DNA of 12,911 bases from an uncultured Oscillospiraceae bacterium (GCA_900553525.1 USDZ01000033.1:1-12911); one strand, 5' to 3'; numbered from the stretch's first letter, positions 5,932 through 12,728 are shown. Notes: generated by a model not told the origin, from the letters alone. Translations and numbers: made by a program.

Positions 5932-6669
5932 TCAGACTTCGATATAACGGCTGCTGGCGTATCCGATGTTACCCATATATTCGACTACATACCACTCCTG
6001 CCACTGCCCGTATACGATAACGGGCGAACCATCGGGAATGGTGGTGATAATAGGCGCGTCCAAACTGGGGCGACTCCGCAGGTTTAGGTTTCCGCGAACG
6101 GTATCCACCCGTCCTTCTCTGGCTGGTTGCGCTTCAATAAAGGGGATTCCGAAATATTGGGTGAGGGATTGGACTAGGTTGCGAGCTATGGGCTGGATAT
6201 TGTCCCGAATCCATTCCGCATCCTGCACGTTGTCATGATAGGCAATTTCTACGAGAACAGAAGGAGCGCGGGTGCGGACGACTTCAGCCAGTGTGGTGGT
6301 GGGCACGGTCCGGACCCGGGACGGATCCGGATATATGTTTTTAAAATTTTCCGCAATGATGTCGGCGGCGCGTTTTCCTCTGGTGCTGCCGGGATAATAA
6401 TACACGTCGGTACCCCGTACCTGTCCGGCATTGGCCGCGCCGGCGGCGTTGGAATGCAGCGCGAGATGAAGATCGTAGTCCCCCGCGTTGGATTGGGCAA
6501 TCACCTGGGATAGCGTCTGTTCCGGATCGTTGCGCGTAAAAGCGATACCGGACGAGCGGAGATAGGGTTCCATGGCATCGGCGACAAGATTCATATAGTA
6601 TTCCTCTGAACCGCCGATTACATAGGGATTGTTCTGCTGAAGGGAAGGGCTTAGATAAATGCGCGGCAT
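5932..6669 (-). CDS. N-acetylmuramoyl-L-alanine amidase-like (Amidase_3) protein with C-terminal SH3 domain
   Basis: Amidase_3 enzymes cut the bond between MurNAc and the L-Ala of peptidoglycan stem peptides using zinc. This 245-residue protein has an Amidase_3-like domain (about 1-175) and a bacterial SH3 domain (about 186-245, NLNLRSRPSLDAPIITTIP then WYVVEY...GYASSRYIEV). Family positions that can be placed are Glu22/Glu23 in GGSEEYYMN, His72 in LALHSNA and Glu141 in VLVEIAYHDN. The usual first zinc ligand, the His of DPGHGG, is absent; the aligned segment reads SPSLQQNN. No signal peptide is visible, so export would need another route or lysis. The ATG at 6669 is six bases after the upstream deacetylase stop, with AAAGGAG 12 bases away, so the two are probably one operon. 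The fold is well supported; activity is less certain given the missing ligand. Confidence 0.82.
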   Translation of the reverse strand: MPRIYLSPSLQQNNPYVIGGSEEYYMNLVADAMEPYLRSSGIAFTRNDPEQTLSQVIAQSNAGDYDLHLALHSNAAGAANAGQVRGTDVYYYPGSTRGKRAADIIAENFKNIYPDPSRVRTVPTTTLAEVVRTRAPSVLVEIAYHDNVQDAEWIRDNIQPIARNLVQSLTQYFGIPFIEAQPAREGRVDTVRGNLNLRSRPSLDAPIITTIPDGSPVIVYGQWQEWYVVEYMGNIGYASSRYIEV

Positions 6670-6675
6670 GGGACA

Positions 6676-7566
6676 TCACGACTCCTTTGGCAATATTTTT
6701 TCAAAAAAGACGGCGGAGCTGGTTTTAGGCGGACGAAGGTAACGGCCCAATCCATATAGGCATTCCGGATCACGGGTGATGGTGTTGATGTGACTTTCGC
6801 ATACAAGAGTGGCCTGAAAGCCGAGTTCCCTGAGAATAGGAAGGGATTCCCGACTTACCGCACCGTAGGGGTAGGTGAACGCTGTGGGCGTATAGCCGGT
6901 TTCATCGTGCATGCGATTCTGCATCTTCATCACGTCGTCCACCAAAAGCGTGCGGTAATCCACCAGGCTTTCAACCGCCTTCTTTTTTGCGCCCTTCCTG
7001 CCCTGGCTGATGGAGTGCAGATTATATGAATGGTTTTGAAATTCCACCAATCCGGAATCCATCATTTCCCGAATCGCGTCCCAATTGCAATGAGCGTAAT
7101 TGGGGTGTGTATCCTGATTCTGGGTATATTCGTCGGTATAACGGCCGATGGGGGAGAGCACCATTTTGCAGTGATATTGTTTTAGCAGCGGAAAAGCGTA
7201 TAGATAATTGTTGTAGTAACCGTCGTCAAAGGTCAGCATAACCGGTTTTTTCGGCAGATCCCTTCCCTCGCGGACATATGCGATTAAGTCTGCGACGACG
7301 ATGGTGGTATAGCCGTTCTCCTGTAGATAACGGAGATCCTGTTCAAACAGATCGGGGGATATAACGTATTGTCCCTGCCGCTTTTCCTCTTTGAGGAGGC
7401 CGTGATACATGATGATGGGGAGGTAGATTTTTTCCTCCGCATTTGCGCCGGCGTCCGCCTGGACGGCGGTGATGACCCCCAGTGCCGCGCCTCCGCTCAC
7501 TGTGATGGCTAGGGCTGCTGCTATCGCACCGGCAAGCGCCTTGCGGATTCGTAGGGTCTTATACAT
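6676..7566 (-). CDS. Polysaccharide deacetylase (NodB / CE4 domain), exported
   Basis: CE4 deacetylases remove N-acetyl groups from chitin-like or peptidoglycan sugars with a metal centre. The 296-residue product begins with a Sec-type signal or anchor (RIRK charges, hydrophobic 10-35, Ala-rich to 43). The NodB domain follows: LPIIMYHG at 49-56, TFDDGY at 112-117 with the Asp pair, NHSYNLH at 178-184 giving the HxxxxH metal ligands, and TYPYG at 231-235 for the third motif. The peptide is longer than a bare NodB domain but normal for Firmicute exported members. The ATG at 7566 was chosen because GGAGG lies ten bases upstream and it is followed by the signal peptide; the frame is open to 8004, but that extension is low complexity and overlaps the galactokinase gene. 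It is the first gene of a pair with the amidase, suggesting joint peptidoglycan remodelling. The exact substrate cannot be told. Confidence 0.9.
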   Translation of the reverse strand: MYKTLRIRKALAGAIAAALAITVSGGAALGVITAVQADAGANAEEKIYLPIIMYHGLLKEEKRQGQYVISPDLFEQDLRYLQENGYTTIVVADLIAYVREGRDLPKKPVMLTFDDGYYNNYLYAFPLLKQYHCKMVLSPIGRYTDEYTQNQDTHPNYAHCNWDAIREMMDSGLVEFQNHSYNLHSISQGRKGAKKKAVESLVDYRTLLVDDVMKMQNRMHDETGYTPTAFTYPYGAVSRESLPILRELGFQATLVCESHINTITRDPECLYGLGRYLRPPKTSSAVFFEKILPKES

Positions 7567-7966
7567 GCGGTGGTCGCCTCCATTTGTGGTTCGGATTAAA
7601 CGTTCTATATCCATATATAGTCTGGACAAACCGCCGATTATCACCGTTTCTGGAAATTTTGGCCCGATTTCGTCTGGAGAAAATTCTGCATGGCTTTTGC
7701 AGAAAGGATGCGCCCTCAAAGAAATCCTCATAAAAGAACGGCTGGATGACAAAGCATCCAGCCGTTCCTGAGGACGGGATATGGTGTCAGCGGGGGAGAG
7801 GACGAAACCGGTAGATGGAAGGCGGCGATTGACTGTTGACAGTTCGTCTATTTTGCAACAGGTAAAACATGGCCCTGCTTGAATGGAAGCGAGGGGCGAA
7901 AATAGATGAGACGATCGGTGATAGACAGTTGCAAACGGTCCGGCCTTCTGGGAGACCGCCCGTGAT
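7567..7966. other. Intergenic gap between galactokinase and deacetylase
   Basis: This 400-base stretch contains the galactokinase terminator (about 7731-7767) and, upstream of it on the minus strand, some 200 bases of 3' untranslated sequence. In that part TCGTCT-ATTTT (7844-7854) can pair imperfectly with AAAAT...AGACGA (7899-7914). No gene is seen. The promoter for the deacetylase should lie at 7570-7730; TATATA and TATAGA boxes are present near 7600-7620, but none has a well-spaced -35. Confidence 0.5.
7731..7767 (-). terminator. Intrinsic terminator of galactokinase gene
   Basis: A perfect 13-bp stem (7736-7748 with 7755-7767) with a six-base loop is followed on the minus strand by TTTTATG. 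It lies 200 bases past the galactokinase stop, isolating that gene from the deacetylase operon. Confidence 0.85.
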
Positions 7967-9280
7967 TCACTTTTCGTGTGATGAATTAGGAAAGACGTCC
8001 GCATCTATGCGGATACCGCCATAGGGACGGATCATCAAAGAGTGGCAGCATCCTTTGCCGAAAACAGTTTCCATGGTATTTCGGAAGGAAACGAGCAGGT
8101 CATCCGGTACAAAATTTTGGGTAGTGCCTCCGAACCCGCCTCCGTGGACCCTCCACGCACCCCGCCCGCTCAGATGCAGTTCCGCCAGGCAGAGGGCCAG
8201 AGACAGTCCTTGACAAGAAACATCCCCGGGGGCATACACATTTTGTAGATATTCAAAGGAAGAATGACCCGACTCGATCACCAGACGTTTGAACTCCTCA
8301 AAGTTTCCGGATTCCAAGGCTTCCACCTGTCGGACGACGCGGTCGTTTTCCCTTAAAAAATGAAGTGCTCGTAGCACGGCGCGGTCTCCGTGCTGGTGGC
8401 GGAGAGCGGGAATCTGAGGAATCAGCGATGGAAGCGAGGTTTCCCGCAGATATTCGACGCCTAAGGAGCGGGCAATAGCCCGCATTTCAGCCGGGACAGC
8501 CGCGTATTCGTGCGTTAGGTCGGCATGATTTCCTCCCGTATCCACAATACAGAGATGATGGCCGCAATCGGAGAACGGGAAATCGATCCGTTTGATCTTC
8601 GGCCGTTCCGGATCCGCAAAATCGATGGCAATGATGCCGCCGACAGAAGAGGCCATCTGATCCATCAGGCCGCTTGGTTTTCCGAAATAGACGTTCTCCG
8701 CGTATTGAGCCGCCTTGGCCAGCTCAACAGATGAAAGGCTTCCCCCGTTAAACAGGTGATTGAGAATGGTACCGAGCAGGATTTCGAAAGCGGCGGAGGA
8801 AGAGAGACCCGATCCCTTGAGTACGTCTGAGGTGGTATACGCGTCGAATCCACCAACGGCGAGTTTCATCTGCAGAAAACGGGCCGCCATACCCCGCACC
8901 AGGGAGGAGGAGCGGTTTTTCTCATCCTCACGGACGGCGACGTCTGTCAATTCCACCACATCCATCGGATACCCTGCGGATTGGACGCGAATTCGCGCCT
9001 CGGAGCAGGGGGAGGCCACGGCGATCACATCGAGGTTTACGCTGGCGGCCAAAACTCGGCCATGATTGTGGTCGGTATGGTTTCCGCTGATTTCCGTGCG
9101 TCCGGGGGCAGAGAAAAGATACAGATTTTTTCGGTCTCCGAAACAGTCTACAAATGCTCTGACGGCTCGGATATAACGTTCTCGTTGATATGCTATATGT
9201 TCAGATCCGTACAGACGGCTAAATAAAGCATCGAACTTACCGCCGTCCAGTGCTTTTAAGAGTTCTTTACTCGAAAGCAT
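7967..9280 (-). CDS. galK: Galactokinase (GHMP kinase family)
   Basis: Galactokinase phosphorylates galactose at C1 with ATP, the entry step of the Leloir pathway, in the cytoplasm. The 437-residue protein shows the three GHMP motifs. Motif 1 is APGRTEISGNHTDHNHG (58-74), with the conserved Arg61. Motif 2 is LKGSGLSSSAAFE (154-166), the phosphate-binding loop. Motif 3 is VHGGGFGGT (378-386). GLMDQMASSVGG (204-215) holds the likely catalytic Asp207. It is longer than the usual 380-400 residues, as in a clade of Clostridia galactokinases, and has HTDHN instead of the common HTDYN. The ATG at 9280 follows AAAGGAG by eight bases. It has its own promoter and terminator, and no galT or galE is adjacent, so it is a solitary gene here. 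A related GHMP sugar kinase (for example N-acetylgalactosamine kinase) cannot be excluded. Confidence 0.88.
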   Translation of the reverse strand: MLSSKELLKALDGGKFDALFSRLYGSEHIAYQRERYIRAVRAFVDCFGDRKNLYLFSAPGRTEISGNHTDHNHGRVLAASVNLDVIAVASPCSEARIRVQSAGYPMDVVELTDVAVREDEKNRSSSLVRGMAARFLQMKLAVGGFDAYTTSDVLKGSGLSSSAAFEILLGTILNHLFNGGSLSSVELAKAAQYAENVYFGKPSGLMDQMASSVGGIIAIDFADPERPKIKRIDFPFSDCGHHLCIVDTGGNHADLTHEYAAVPAEMRAIARSLGVEYLRETSLPSLIPQIPALRHQHGDRAVLRALHFLRENDRVVRQVEALESGNFEEFKRLVIESGHSSFEYLQNVYAPGDVSCQGLSLALCLAELHLSGRGAWRVHGGGFGGTTQNFVPDDLLVSFRNTMETVFGKGCCHSLMIRPYGGIRIDADVFPNSSHEK

Positions 9281-9323
9281 GTTCCGTTCTCCTTTATACC
9301 ATTTTATGCCGGATACTTTTCCT

Positions 9324-9351
9324 ATTATAAAGCATCTGAGGTATTTTGCAA
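9324..9351 (-). promoter_or_regulatory. Sigma-A promoter for galactokinase
   Basis: On the minus strand TTGCAA (9351-9346), 16 bases and TATAAT (9329-9324) form a clear promoter. Transcription should begin near 9317, giving a leader of about 37 bases. Confidence 0.7.
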
Positions 9352-9501
9352 CAGTGGAAAAAGCCTAAATATGAAAGTGTGGATGGTATTGCCAAAATAG
9401 AAAACGGAAGATCTCCCTGTCTTAACAGCGGCAGACAGGTATGTAAAAAATTGGGATATATAACTGAAAGACCAGCTTTATTTTCGTTTGACCTGTGAGG
9501 A

Positions 9502-9530
9502 TTGTAAAAAGCGCATTAATACGGTATAAT
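9502..9530 (+). promoter_or_regulatory. Sigma-A promoter for the four-helix membrane protein gene
   Basis: TTGTAA (9502-9507), 17 bases and TATAAT (9525-9530) form a clear promoter 38 bases before the start codon at 9569. Between this and the galactokinase promoter a weak CCTGTC...GACAGG inverted repeat is present near 9417-9440, with no assigned role. Confidence 0.75.
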
Positions 9531-9568
9531 AACCACATAGTCCATATCTTATCGACGGGGGAAAGATT

Positions 9569-10303
9569 ATGAGGCGAAACGGGTTCCTGTTTGCGGTGAA
9601 GCTGGCTGTTCTAGCCTTGATTGATGCCGGAACCATAACCGTCTTGGCTTTTCCGCGGTCTATTCTGGCAGAGGGCCTGTTTCCCTGGCTGATCGCCAAT
9701 ATCCTACTGGTTTTGTTTCTCATCGATCTGCTCATCTTGGCATTGCCGGTGTTTTGCACCTTGTTGCGGGTGAATTCCGCCGCTCCGCCGGTGTTGATCG
9801 CTTTTCTTTACTTTATTTTCACGCTGACTTTTACCTATTTAACCCGCTCCTGGATTGAACCAATTTGGTACGGCATCGGCTCCCTGCTGGCACTGTTCGT
9901 TTACTGCCTTTGCATTATTTCGCTTCGCCTGGCATCGGGCGGCCGACCCCAAAAACGAGGCCCACAGGTACGGATGGAAGATATGCAGCTTCTCATTCTG
10001 CAGATGCAGACCTGTTTGCATCAACTGCAGCCGCTATTGGAGACACGCGAGTATGAAAGCCTGCGCAAATCGCTGGACAGCCTGAGGGAACGGCTGGAGT
10101 TCAACGCCCCTTTCGGACGCAGTGACCAACCGGTGGTGCTGGACATTGAGCGGCAAATTTATCTGCGTGCCGATAAGCTATACCGTCACATGCAGCTCCT
10201 GACCAGCAAAAGTGAACAGACAAAGGATGCTTCTGAACTTGTCGGTGAAGCATTGGCTATGCTGGAATTGGTCAAGAGCCGTGAGAAATTGAATATCCGT
10301 TGA
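9569..10303 (+). CDS. Unrecognised membrane protein with four helices and a cytoplasmic helical tail
   Basis: I do not recognise this 244-residue protein. Four hydrophobic segments are visible at about 7-28, 38-63, 73-92 and 98-119. They are followed by a basic turn (RPQKRGPQVR) and a largely helical soluble region (135-244) rich in Leu, Gln and Glu, such as MQLLILQMQTCLHQLQPLL, and RADKLYRHMQLL; coiled-coil self-association is plausible. No catalytic, metal-binding or transport motif is seen. The positive-inside pattern puts the tail in the cytoplasm. The ATG at 9569 follows GGGGGAAAG by three to eight bases, with a good promoter 38 bases upstream. The gene converges on the HAD phosphatase gene with only seven bases between stop codons, leaving no room for a terminator between them. 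That it is expressed as protein is well supported; a function cannot be given. Confidence 0.75.
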   Translation: MRRNGFLFAVKLAVLALIDAGTITVLAFPRSILAEGLFPWLIANILLVLFLIDLLILALPVFCTLLRVNSAAPPVLIAFLYFIFTLTFTYLTRSWIEPIWYGIGSLLALFVYCLCIISLRLASGGRPQKRGPQVRMEDMQLLILQMQTCLHQLQPLLETREYESLRKSLDSLRERLEFNAPFGRSDQPVVLDIERQIYLRADKLYRHMQLLTSKSEQTKDASELVGEALAMLELVKSREKLNIR

Positions 10304-10310
10304 CCGGGGT

Positions 10311-10964
10311 TTACCGAGGAAGCAAAAGACGGCGGAGTATATCTGTGGAATCCGCCAGAGCCACGGCGCCGGACTCCAGCAGTTCCTGTTTTGACCCGTA
10401 ACCGTAGGTTACGCCGATGCAGTCTATTCCCACACGACGGGCTCCCTCCACGTCATATTTCCTGTCGCCGATCATGAGGGACCGCGCTGGTTCCGCACCC
10501 GTCTGTTCCAGGGCGTGCCATAGCACGTCTTCTTTTTTTACCCGTGTTCCTTCCAGATCGCCGCCTGCTACAGCGGTGAAATAAGACCGCAGCCCGAAAT
10601 GGAGAAGGATCCGCTCGGCAAATACTTCCGGCTTAGAGGTGGCGAGGACATGTCGTTTTCCCGCCTCCTGCAGCGCACGGAGCAATGCGGGAATGCCGGG
10701 ATAGACGACGTTTTCACACCACCCTTTATCGGAAAAATATTCTCGGTAATGTGAGACGGCCAGATCGGCGTCGGTTGCGGAAAGTCCGTAAAAACGCATA
10801 AAGGAGTCCTTCAGCGGCGGACCGATAAAAGGGCAAAGGGAGGCCCGGTCGGGCACCTCAATATGAAGAAAACGCAGCGCATACACGATGGAATGGGTGA
10901 TCCCCTCATAAGGATCGGTCAGAGTGCCGTCCAGATCCCAAAATAAGGTGTCGGCGTCATGCAT
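10311..10964 (-). CDS. HAD-superfamily phosphatase (phosphoglycolate phosphatase / PpaX-like)
   Basis: This 217-residue cytoplasmic phosphatase belongs to HAD subfamily IA. Motif I is WDLDGTLTD with nucleophile Asp10 and acid/base Asp12, motif II is ATSKP (Thr109/Ser110), the motif III Lys is 143 or 144, and motif IV is GDRKYDVEGA with Asp167 and Asp171. The helical cap (about 17-85) is of the small C1 type seen in phosphoglycolate phosphatase and PpaX. The true substrate cannot be read from sequence. The ATG at 10964 follows a GGGGGGA ribosome binding site by five bases. It lies 86 bases after the DAHP synthase stop with no terminator between, so read-through from that gene is likely; a TATACT at about 10996-11001 could give a weak internal promoter. 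The enzyme class is firm and the substrate unassigned. Confidence 0.88.
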   Translation of the reverse strand: MHDADTLFWDLDGTLTDPYEGITHSIVYALRFLHIEVPDRASLCPFIGPPLKDSFMRFYGLSATDADLAVSHYREYFSDKGWCENVVYPGIPALLRALQEAGKRHVLATSKPEVFAERILLHFGLRSYFTAVAGGDLEGTRVKKEDVLWHALEQTGAEPARSLMIGDRKYDVEGARRVGIDCIGVTYGYGSKQELLESGAVALADSTDILRRLLLPR

Positions 10965-11050
10965 GGTAAATCCCCCCGTCAGGTGATATATCTCAGTATA
11001 TCTTTTTTCATTGGAGATCCGTTAAGTCATGCGGTTGGGACGGGGCAATC

Positions 11051-12097
11051 CTATGGGTTATCCCGGGAACAGGTTGATTGCCCTTTCTCAAATGCCGCTT
11101 GCCGCTCCACCTGCTTCATTACCCGGTCAAATTGTTGGGGGGTTAGGGACTGCGCTCCGTCGCATAGGGCGGATTTGGGATCGTTGTGTACTTCGATCAT
11201 CAATCCATCTGCCCCCGCTGCGACAGCGGCTTTGGACAGCGGCTCCACCAACCACGGAATTCCCGCAGCGTGACTGGGATCGACCATGATGGGCAGGTGG
11301 GAGTGGTGTTTGAGAAGGGGAATGGCGGAAATATCCAGGGTATTACGGGTCATGGTCTCAAAGGTTCGGATTCCGCGTTCGCATAGGATGACCTGGCTGT
11401 TTCCCCCGGCCATGATATATTCCGCGCTCATGAGGAACTCCTCAAGGGTATTGGCCAGGCCCCGTTTGAGCAGGATCGGTTTGCCGCAGTGCCCGAGTTC
11501 TTTGAGCATCTCGAAATTCTGCATGTTCCGTGCTCCGACCTGGATGATGTCCACGTCTGTAAACAGGTCAAGATGGGTTAGGCTCATCAGTTCCGTCACG
11601 ATGGGGAGACCTGTCTCTTTTTTAGCGAGTTGAAGCAGTTCGATTCCCCGACGGTGCAGTCCCTGAAAAGCATAGGGAGAGGTTCGGGGTTTGAAGGCCC
11701 CGCCCCGTAGCAATTTGGCTCCGCTGGCTTTTACCGCCTTTGCCACCTGTACAATTTGCTCCTCGTTCTCGACGGAACAGGGACCGGCTGCCACAGCAAA
11801 ATGCCCGCCGCCGATTCTTACGGTTTCTCCCGCCGGATTTTTGGCTTCAACAACCGTATCCTCCGGATGGAATTTCCGGTTGGCCGCTTTATAGGGTTCG
11901 GAAACCCGTTTCACGTCCTGGACTGCGTCGTTGGCTAGTACACTGTCGATATCCACCCGCGACGTATCCCCGATGACGCCGATGATGGTGGTGTTGAGTC
12001 CGGTACTGATGTGATGGGATAGTCCCTCAGCGGCAAAGGCTTCCAGTAGACGGGTTACCTTATCTGGATCGGCATGGGGCTTGAGAATGACAATCAT
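11051..12097 (-). CDS. aroF: 3-deoxy-7-phosphoheptulonate (DAHP) synthase, type I-beta with ferredoxin-like N-domain
   Basis: The enzyme joins phosphoenolpyruvate and erythrose 4-phosphate to DAHP, the committed first step of the shikimate pathway to Tyr, Phe and Trp. The 348-residue product has a ferredoxin-like regulatory domain (about 1-70, MIVILKPHADPDKV...) as in Thermotoga DAHP synthase, where it mediates feedback inhibition. A TIM barrel follows with GPCSVE (105-110), RGGAFKPRTSPYAFQG (131-146), QVGARNMQNF (186-195), KPILLKRG (206-213), CERGIRTFE (239-247), VDPSHAAG (272-279) and MIEVH (300-304). The metal set Cys107, His276, Glu302 and Asp313 matches Thermotoga spacing. The ATG at 12097 was chosen because GGGAGGA lies seven bases upstream; the frame continues to 12145, but that stretch includes the leader terminator stem. 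A strong promoter, a Tyr-containing leader ORF and a terminator hairpin lie upstream, implying attenuation. Function is firm. Confidence 0.95.
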   Translation of the reverse strand: MIVILKPHADPDKVTRLLEAFAAEGLSHHISTGLNTTIIGVIGDTSRVDIDSVLANDAVQDVKRVSEPYKAANRKFHPEDTVVEAKNPAGETVRIGGGHFAVAAGPCSVENEEQIVQVAKAVKASGAKLLRGGAFKPRTSPYAFQGLHRRGIELLQLAKKETGLPIVTELMSLTHLDLFTDVDIIQVGARNMQNFEMLKELGHCGKPILLKRGLANTLEEFLMSAEYIMAGGNSQVILCERGIRTFETMTRNTLDISAIPLLKHHSHLPIMVDPSHAAGIPWLVEPLSKAAVAAGADGLMIEVHNDPKSALCDGAQSLTPQQFDRVMKQVERQAAFEKGQSTCSRDNP

Positions 12098-12116
12098 ATG
12101 AAAATCCTCCCAATTA

Positions 12117-12157
12117 TAAAATAAGCGGTAACTTTTGCTTCGCAAAAGTTACCGCTT
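12117..12157 (-). terminator. Attenuator (intrinsic terminator) in the aroF leader
   Basis: On the minus strand a perfect 16-bp stem (12157-12142 with 12138-12123) on a three-base loop is followed by ATTTTAT. It ends immediately before the aroF ribosome binding site (12111-12105), so it terminates the leader rather than a preceding gene. The first arm can instead pair with 12185-12199 inside the leader ORF (11 bp around a 2x2 internal loop), which would prevent the terminator. See the leader ORF for the proposed switch. Confidence 0.85.
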
Positions 12158-12172
12158 TCTTTGAATACCGTT

Positions 12173-12280
12173 TTATAAAACGGCGACGGTACATTTTGGA
12201 CAGCAAAAGACGCCCGGAGCCTTAAAGTCCAGGGAATAATAGCGGTATTCTCTCTGTATCATACCAACAGATACCAGCAT
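12173..12280 (-). CDS. aroF leader peptide (35 residues, Tyr-rich), predicted
   Basis: This ORF lies between the aroF promoter and the attenuator hairpin. Its ATG is about 25 bases from the predicted transcript start and has an AAGGGTGAG ribosome binding site six bases upstream. The peptide contains EYRYYSLDF at 11-19, with Tyr at 12, 14 and 15 and Phe at 19, then Phe25 and Cys26/27/30. Three Tyr codons in four positions are the feature of a regulatory leader of a Tyr-controlled operon. The stop TAA (12175-12173) lies 16 bases before the terminator stem, and the last third of the ORF (12185-12199) mimics the terminator's second arm. A ribosome at the stop would hide this segment; one stalled at the Tyr codons would not. 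A small zinc-binding protein (CCPKC motif) is an alternative reading. Translation and regulation are inference. Confidence 0.65.
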   Translation of the reverse strand: MLVSVGMIQREYRYYSLDFKAPGVFCCPKCTVAVL

Positions 12281-12311
12281 GATAGCTCACCCTTTTGCTT
12301 TTATGCTTTAA

Positions 12312-12340
12312 AGTGTAACATTTTGATAGCGACTTGTCAA
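12312..12340 (-). promoter_or_regulatory. Strong sigma-A promoter of the aroF leader and gene
   Basis: On the minus strand TTGACA (12340-12335), 17 bases and TACACT (12317-12312) with an upstream TG (extended -10) define the promoter; the start is near 12305. A palindrome AAGAGCTCTT (about 12338-12347) overlaps the upstream edge of the -35 and could bind a dimeric regulator. Confidence 0.85.
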
Positions 12341-12526
12341 GAGCTCTTTTGAAACACCGGTCGTTCTTTGATTTAGCGCATTTTAATATAGAACGCGAAC
12401 ATAGAGATAGAGAAGAGAGCAAAGTAGAATCACAAAAGTCAACGGATTGTTGGGCACGAGGATAGAGTACGCTTATGTCCGGTTAGAGACTCTTTGATTT
12501 ATAGGGTGGAAATACACACCGTCCTC
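12341..12526. other. Divergent intergenic region between the aroF and tRNA promoters
   Basis: No gene is seen in these 186 bases. The region has a purine-rich tract (about 12390-12425) and an 11-base word TCTTTGATTTA repeated near 12364 and 12491. It separates the back-to-back promoters for aroF (minus) and the tRNA genes (plus), which share the word CTCTTGACAAG around their -35 boxes. Confidence 0.5.
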
Positions 12527-12554
12527 TTGACAAGAGACGAATTTATGGTAAAAT
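12527..12554 (+). promoter_or_regulatory. Promoter of the tRNA-Met / tRNA-Trp transcript
   Basis: TTGACA (12527-12532), 16 bases and TAAAAT (12549-12554) lie about 48 bases upstream of the first tRNA. CTCTTG-A-CAAGAG (12525-12537) is a near-perfect inverted repeat covering the -35 box. Confidence 0.75.
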
Positions 12555-12601
12555 AACTAAGTGCTTATTACAGCATTGAGCGGAATGTCAACAATATATG
12601 T

Positions 12602-12678
12602 GGGCCTTTAGCTCAGTTGGTTAGAGCAACCGGCTCATAACCGGTTGGTCCCGGGTTCGAGTCCCTGAAGGCCCACCA
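12602..12678 (+). tRNA. tRNA-Met (anticodon CAU), CCA encoded
   Basis: A complete cloverleaf is readable: acceptor GGGCCTT/AAGGCCC, D-arm GCTC...GAGC, anticodon stem CCGG/CCGG with loop CTCATAA (anticodon at 12636-12638), T-arm with GGTTCGAGTCC, discriminator A and a genomic CCA (12676-12678). CAU with this body is normally elongator Met. The lysidine-modified Ile2 isoacceptor has the same anticodon gene sequence and is not excluded; the acceptor stem is not that of the initiator. Confidence 0.93.
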
Positions 12679-12728
12679 TCGGGCGGAGTTCGGAGACCGG
12701 CCTGCTGGTTTCCGAATCCCGCTTATAT

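Noticed and set aside
7567..8004. N-terminal extension of the deacetylase frame to 8004.
   Set aside because: It overlaps the galactokinase gene and its terminator, has no ribosome binding site at its start, and the signal peptide begins at the 7566 start.
7850..9355. Identical 13-base word TATTTTGCAACAG near 7850 and at 9343, the latter over the galactokinase -35 box.
   Set aside because: One or two such exact 13-base pairs are expected by chance in a window this size, and the first copy has no -10 partner.
12098..12145. DAHP synthase starting at 12145.
   Set aside because: The extra 16 codons run through the terminator stem and T-run; the 12097 start has a strong ribosome binding site and the conserved MIVILK N-terminus.
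12123..12305. T-box riboswitch upstream of aroF (TGTACCGTCG resembles part of the T-box).
   Set aside because: The leader is only about 180 nt to the terminator, lacks the TGGNACCGCG bulge and the stem I elements, and is largely occupied by a well-placed ORF.
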